Positions 63,726 through 64,000 of a stretch of 64,000 nt of DNA are shown here, one piece after another. Both the position numbers and the translations under genes were made by a program. Location: NCBI RefSeq assembly GCF_036983985.1, contig NZ_JALAHQ010000003.1:62001-126000 (forward strand), in the 5' to 3' direction. The notes under the pieces were generated by a model. That model was not told the DNA's origin. It saw only the letters and a program-made list of their open reading frames with translations, and made no database searches. Source of the DNA: Alishewanella metallidurans. GTDB lineage: Bacteria > Pseudomonadota > Gammaproteobacteria > Enterobacterales > Alteromonadaceae. Within the stretch, counting starts at the first letter, position 1. Every line of letters starts with the position of its first letter.

Positions 63726-64000
63726 TTGGATGGAATAGTGTAAGAGTTTCGGACTTAGGTAAAGTTGTAACAGGAAATACACCACCTAGAAAGCAACCGG
63801 AGTTGTATGGCAATCATACATTGTTCATTAAGCCAACAGATATCAATATTGATGAAAGATATTGTCTAACACCTGAAGAATGTTATTCTGAAGCTGGGTT
63901 TAAAAAGTACAAAAAAAGCCTGATACCGAAAGGTTCCACTTGTGTGGTGACTATTGGCAGTATTGGTAAGAAGGTCATCATTGCTCATGATGATATATTC
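63719..64000 (+). CDS. hsdS: Type I restriction specificity subunit HsdS (partial, 3' end beyond window)
   Basis: 94 codons of the N-terminus are visible from ATG 63719, seven bases inside hsdM. It begins MLVGWNSVRVSDLGKVVTGN, then TPPRKQPELYGNHTLFIKPT and LIPKGSTCVVTIGSIGKKVI, typical of the first target-recognition domain (W-x(4)-L-G-x(3)-G-x-T-P). HsdS sets the DNA target of the complex. The gene runs off the right edge; the second half and any hsdR are not visible. Confidence 0.94.
   Translation, partial: MLVGWNSVRVSDLGKVVTGNTPPRKQPELYGNHTLFIKPTDINIDERYCLTPEECYSEAGFKKYKKSLIPKGSTCVVTIGSIGKKVIIAHDDIF

Noticed and set aside
1..64000. CRISPR arrays, tRNA and rRNA genes
   Set aside because: No regularly spaced repeats and no cloverleaf or rRNA-like sequence were found by eye on either strand. 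A tRNAscan or Infernal run would settle short RNAs.

Overview
The window looks like chromosome from a free-living gammaproteobacterium, most like the Alteromonadales/Rheinheimera-type group. The signs are the gmk-rpoZ-spoT-ridA...recG block, a recC-recB-recD operon without ptrA, a TonB-dependent receptor, a POT peptide transporter and a GGDEF protein with a ligand-sensing propeller. No organism-specific marker (rRNA, tRNA) is present, so the taxonomy is an inference.

About 1-39,970 is ordinary core chromosome. It opens with pxpA-pxpB-pxpC (5-oxoprolinase, pxpC cut by the window edge). Facing it are a 2-oxoglutarate/Fe(II) oxygenase, a Cys/Met PLP lyase and a DUF1445 (D-glutamate cyclase-like) protein. 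Next come recG, a periplasmic solute-binding protein, ridA, spoT, rpoZ and gmk on the minus strand, then a propeller-GGDEF diguanylate cyclase, pepD, a class C beta-lactamase-like lipoprotein, an AraC regulator and a transglutaminase-like protein. A LysR-centred cluster (M14 metallopeptidase, LysR, TonB receptor, N-formylglutamate amidohydrolase family protein, YfcC-type carrier) probably imports and deacylates an acyl-amino acid or peptide-like substrate. A POT transporter, recCBD and a succinate-semialdehyde dehydrogenase follow.

About 39,970-47,020 is a first accessory segment placed directly after gabD. It holds hipB-hipA behind three copies of a palindromic operator, a small MarR-like DNA-binding protein coupled to a PLD-nuclease/DEAD-helicase/DUF3427 protein, and a 5'-truncated DUF2357 (McrC-like) nuclease. 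Its right edge is a chimeric ORF in which the first ~72 codons of an AAA ATPase gene are fused in frame to the 3' half of an amidohydrolase gene. A membrane-anchored NERD-domain protein follows.

About 48,840-64,000 is a second, composite mobile region. It starts with a wrecked P4-type integrase and two diverged copies of an att-like repeat flanking a DUF6088 antitoxin-like gene (with an apparent ATT start), an orphan helicase C-terminus and a Fic protein. It continues with inovirus Gp2/YfjJ, a short tyrosine recombinase, a RadC-like JAMM protein and AlpA, which are satellite or integrative-element genes. It ends in a defence cluster: a translationally coupled pair of a CoiA-like nuclease and a UvrD-family helicase, an excisionase-like HTH gene, an mrr pseudogene, and hsdM-hsdS of a type I restriction-modification system (hsdS cut by the window edge). 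The CoiA-like/UvrD pair is the best candidate here for an uncharacterised defence system. No CRISPR array, rRNA or tRNA was seen.
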